A program made the translations under genes and the position numbers. The notes below the pieces were generated by a model, which saw only the letters and a list, made by a program, of their open reading frames with translations, did no database searches and had not been told where the DNA came from. Below, piece by piece: positions 62,921 through 64,000 of a stretch of DNA of 64,000 bases (its first letter is position 1; each line of letters begins with the position of its first letter). The DNA comes from Bacteroidota bacterium (GTDB lineage: Bacteria; Bacteroidota; Bacteroidia; Bacteroidales; FEN-979), in contig JAPLDI010000005.1 of NCBI GenBank assembly GCA_026391795.1, positions 30,381-94,380 of the forward strand, read 5' to 3'.

Positions 62921-63922
62921 TTATTTTTTTTGTTTTGCTTCATACTCCGGAAGTTTCTTTTTGTAGGCTTCCAGGTTCCAGGGTGCATTAAAACCGGATA
63001 AATAGCTCTGAAGGCTGTCCAATCCAACCCCGGATCTTCTTTTATCCACGTTATCCGGATCAGTAAGCGGCAACGGGTAAAGAGTCCCCGCTATCGAATC
63101 ATAGCCCAGCTGACTGCCATAAATTTGTTTTTTCCCCTGGCCAATTGCAACCCTGTCTTCAAGAAGTGCCAGATAACGGGCAAATGCGTTTCTGTTATGA
63201 ACGGCTTCTCTCATCATGGGCAAATATTTCTCCTGCACCGCCAATTCAGAATGCTGGATTACCAGCCATAAAGTAGTATTTCCCTGGATCCCGATTTTAT
63301 CGGGTCCAAGCCAGCCTTTTTCATCCAGTATATTTTTTACATAGATCAAATGAACGGAACCTTCTGCGAACATTATTTTGGTAAGAGCGGTTACTGAATC
63401 ACAGTTATAGCCCTTCCTTGCTGCAATATCGTCTATTTGAAAACGAATCGCCTGGTCTTCCTTATAGATTGTATCAAGATGTAAGATCATGTCTTCATCA
63501 AGATTCTTTTTTATTGCCGTTAAATCTTCGGTAAATTCTGACCACCTTTTATTTGTATGAAGAGTGATGAGACAGGTATCGATCATCAGGTAGTTCACAA
63601 AATTCAGGTCATGAATATAAATATTCTGAATCGCTTCGAAAAGTTGTCGAAAAGCTGAATCCGGCTGGTTCGCCATGGCCCATAAACGTGCTAAGTCGTA
63701 CCTTTCCTGTAGCATCGACGGATTGTATCTGTCAACAAGAAAGCCAGTGTTTCCAACGGATTTAAATGCCTCCGAATATACTTGTGCAGCTTTAAGCCAA
63801 TCCTTGTCTTTGATCAAGGGGCCGGCTTCCTCCAGGATGGAATCATATTTTGGAGTTGTCTGGCCAAAGCCAACACTGAAGATCATCAGGCCGATGAATG
63901 TAATAATTGATTTGATTCTCAT
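62921..63922 (-). CDS. DUF6624 domain protein, exported
   Basis: The 333-aa protein has a signal peptide (MRIKSIITFIGLMIFSVGFGQ), a helical TPR-like N-terminal half (KDWLKAAQVYSEAFKS, then NPSMLQERYDLARLWAM), and a C-terminal DUF6624 domain. That domain shows the QHSELAVQEKYLPMMREAV, LALLEDRVAIGQGKKQIYGSQ pattern. The family is common in Bacteroidota; function unknown. Complete at the ATG 63922; the last 78 bases of the window hold no gene. Confidence 0.85.
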   Translation of the reverse strand: MRIKSIITFIGLMIFSVGFGQTTPKYDSILEEAGPLIKDKDWLKAAQVYSEAFKSVGNTGFLVDRYNPSMLQERYDLARLWAMANQPDSAFRQLFEAIQNIYIHDLNFVNYLMIDTCLITLHTNKRWSEFTEDLTAIKKNLDEDMILHLDTIYKEDQAIRFQIDDIAARKGYNCDSVTALTKIMFAEGSVHLIYVKNILDEKGWLGPDKIGIQGNTTLWLVIQHSELAVQEKYLPMMREAVHNRNAFARYLALLEDRVAIGQGKKQIYGSQLGYDSIAGTLYPLPLTDPDNVDKRRSGVGLDSLQSYLSGFNAPWNLEAYKKKLPEYEAKQKK

Positions 63923-64000
63923 CTTCGGGATTTATTACATTTGGTGCTCACACTCGACAACCGCAATAAAAGTGTAATTATTGCTACCACAAAATTGCGT

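Noticed and set aside
1-64000. CRISPR array
   Set aside because: No series of 25-40 bp repeats with unique spacers was seen on either strand; the tandem repeats noted are too short and contiguous.

Overview
The window is a chromosomal segment from a member of the Bacteroidota, probably an uncultured or environmental Bacteroidales-like lineage. Four things point there: TAnnTTTG (-7) promoter boxes in front of many genes, a type IX secretion (T9SS) gene (porZ) next to a secreted enzyme with a T9SS-type C-terminal domain, weak Shine-Dalgarno signals with several GTG/TTG starts, and Bacteroidota families such as DUF2147 and DUF6624. No rRNA or other phylogenetic marker is present that would fix the genus.

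Region 1 (1-42,000) is core-like chromosome of moderate GC. It holds a pirin/YceI/AraC cluster, a FAD oxidoreductase plus lipocalin, an SDR-type epimerase, and a ten-gene leftward run. That run goes TetR regulator, TolC, HlyD, DUF2147, two ABC ATPases, a small membrane protein, two ABC-2 permeases and an MltF-like lytic transglycosylase, and looks like a complete trans-envelope exporter. Then come an MltD-like LysM transglycosylase, a CDF metal transporter, a secreted peptidylarginine deiminase that aligns residue by residue with Porphyromonas PPAD, lysS, recO-porZ, and Wza/Wzc capsule export genes with cysD-cysN directly behind them (suggesting a sulfated polysaccharide). After these come miaB, topA, a degenerate arginase-fold protein, ruvC, a flippase-like membrane protein, a glycosyltransferase, ispD, queA and a HAD phosphatase.

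Region 2 (42,197-59,936) is a 17.7 kb AT-rich integrated island. It sits in a CAU-anticodon tRNA gene (probably tRNA-Ile2) and is bounded by a perfect 46-bp direct repeat of the tRNA 3' part. A tyrosine integrase and an excisionase-like HTH protein lie at the right end. Cargo: a helicase / DUF1156 methyltransferase / DUF499 ATPase operon (a predicted phage-defence arrangement); a papain/C39-like cysteine peptidase candidate translationally coupled to a 65-aa protein; a predicted rod-shaped structured RNA of about 160 nt with its own -7 box and U-tract, upstream of two overlapping unknown genes; and several small unknown, regulatory and secreted proteins. No conjugation genes are present.

Region 3 (59,937-64,000) is a second accessory-looking stretch of leftward genes with long spacers: a secreted unknown, two tiny overlapping membrane ORFs, an unknown helical protein, a HXXEE membrane protein and a DUF6624 protein.

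The most interesting items are the island as a whole, the structured RNA with its two unknown proteins, the peptidase-like gene with its coupled small partner, the PPAD-like enzyme, and a genome-style family of short tandem repeats that fills spacers and in one case runs through a coding region.
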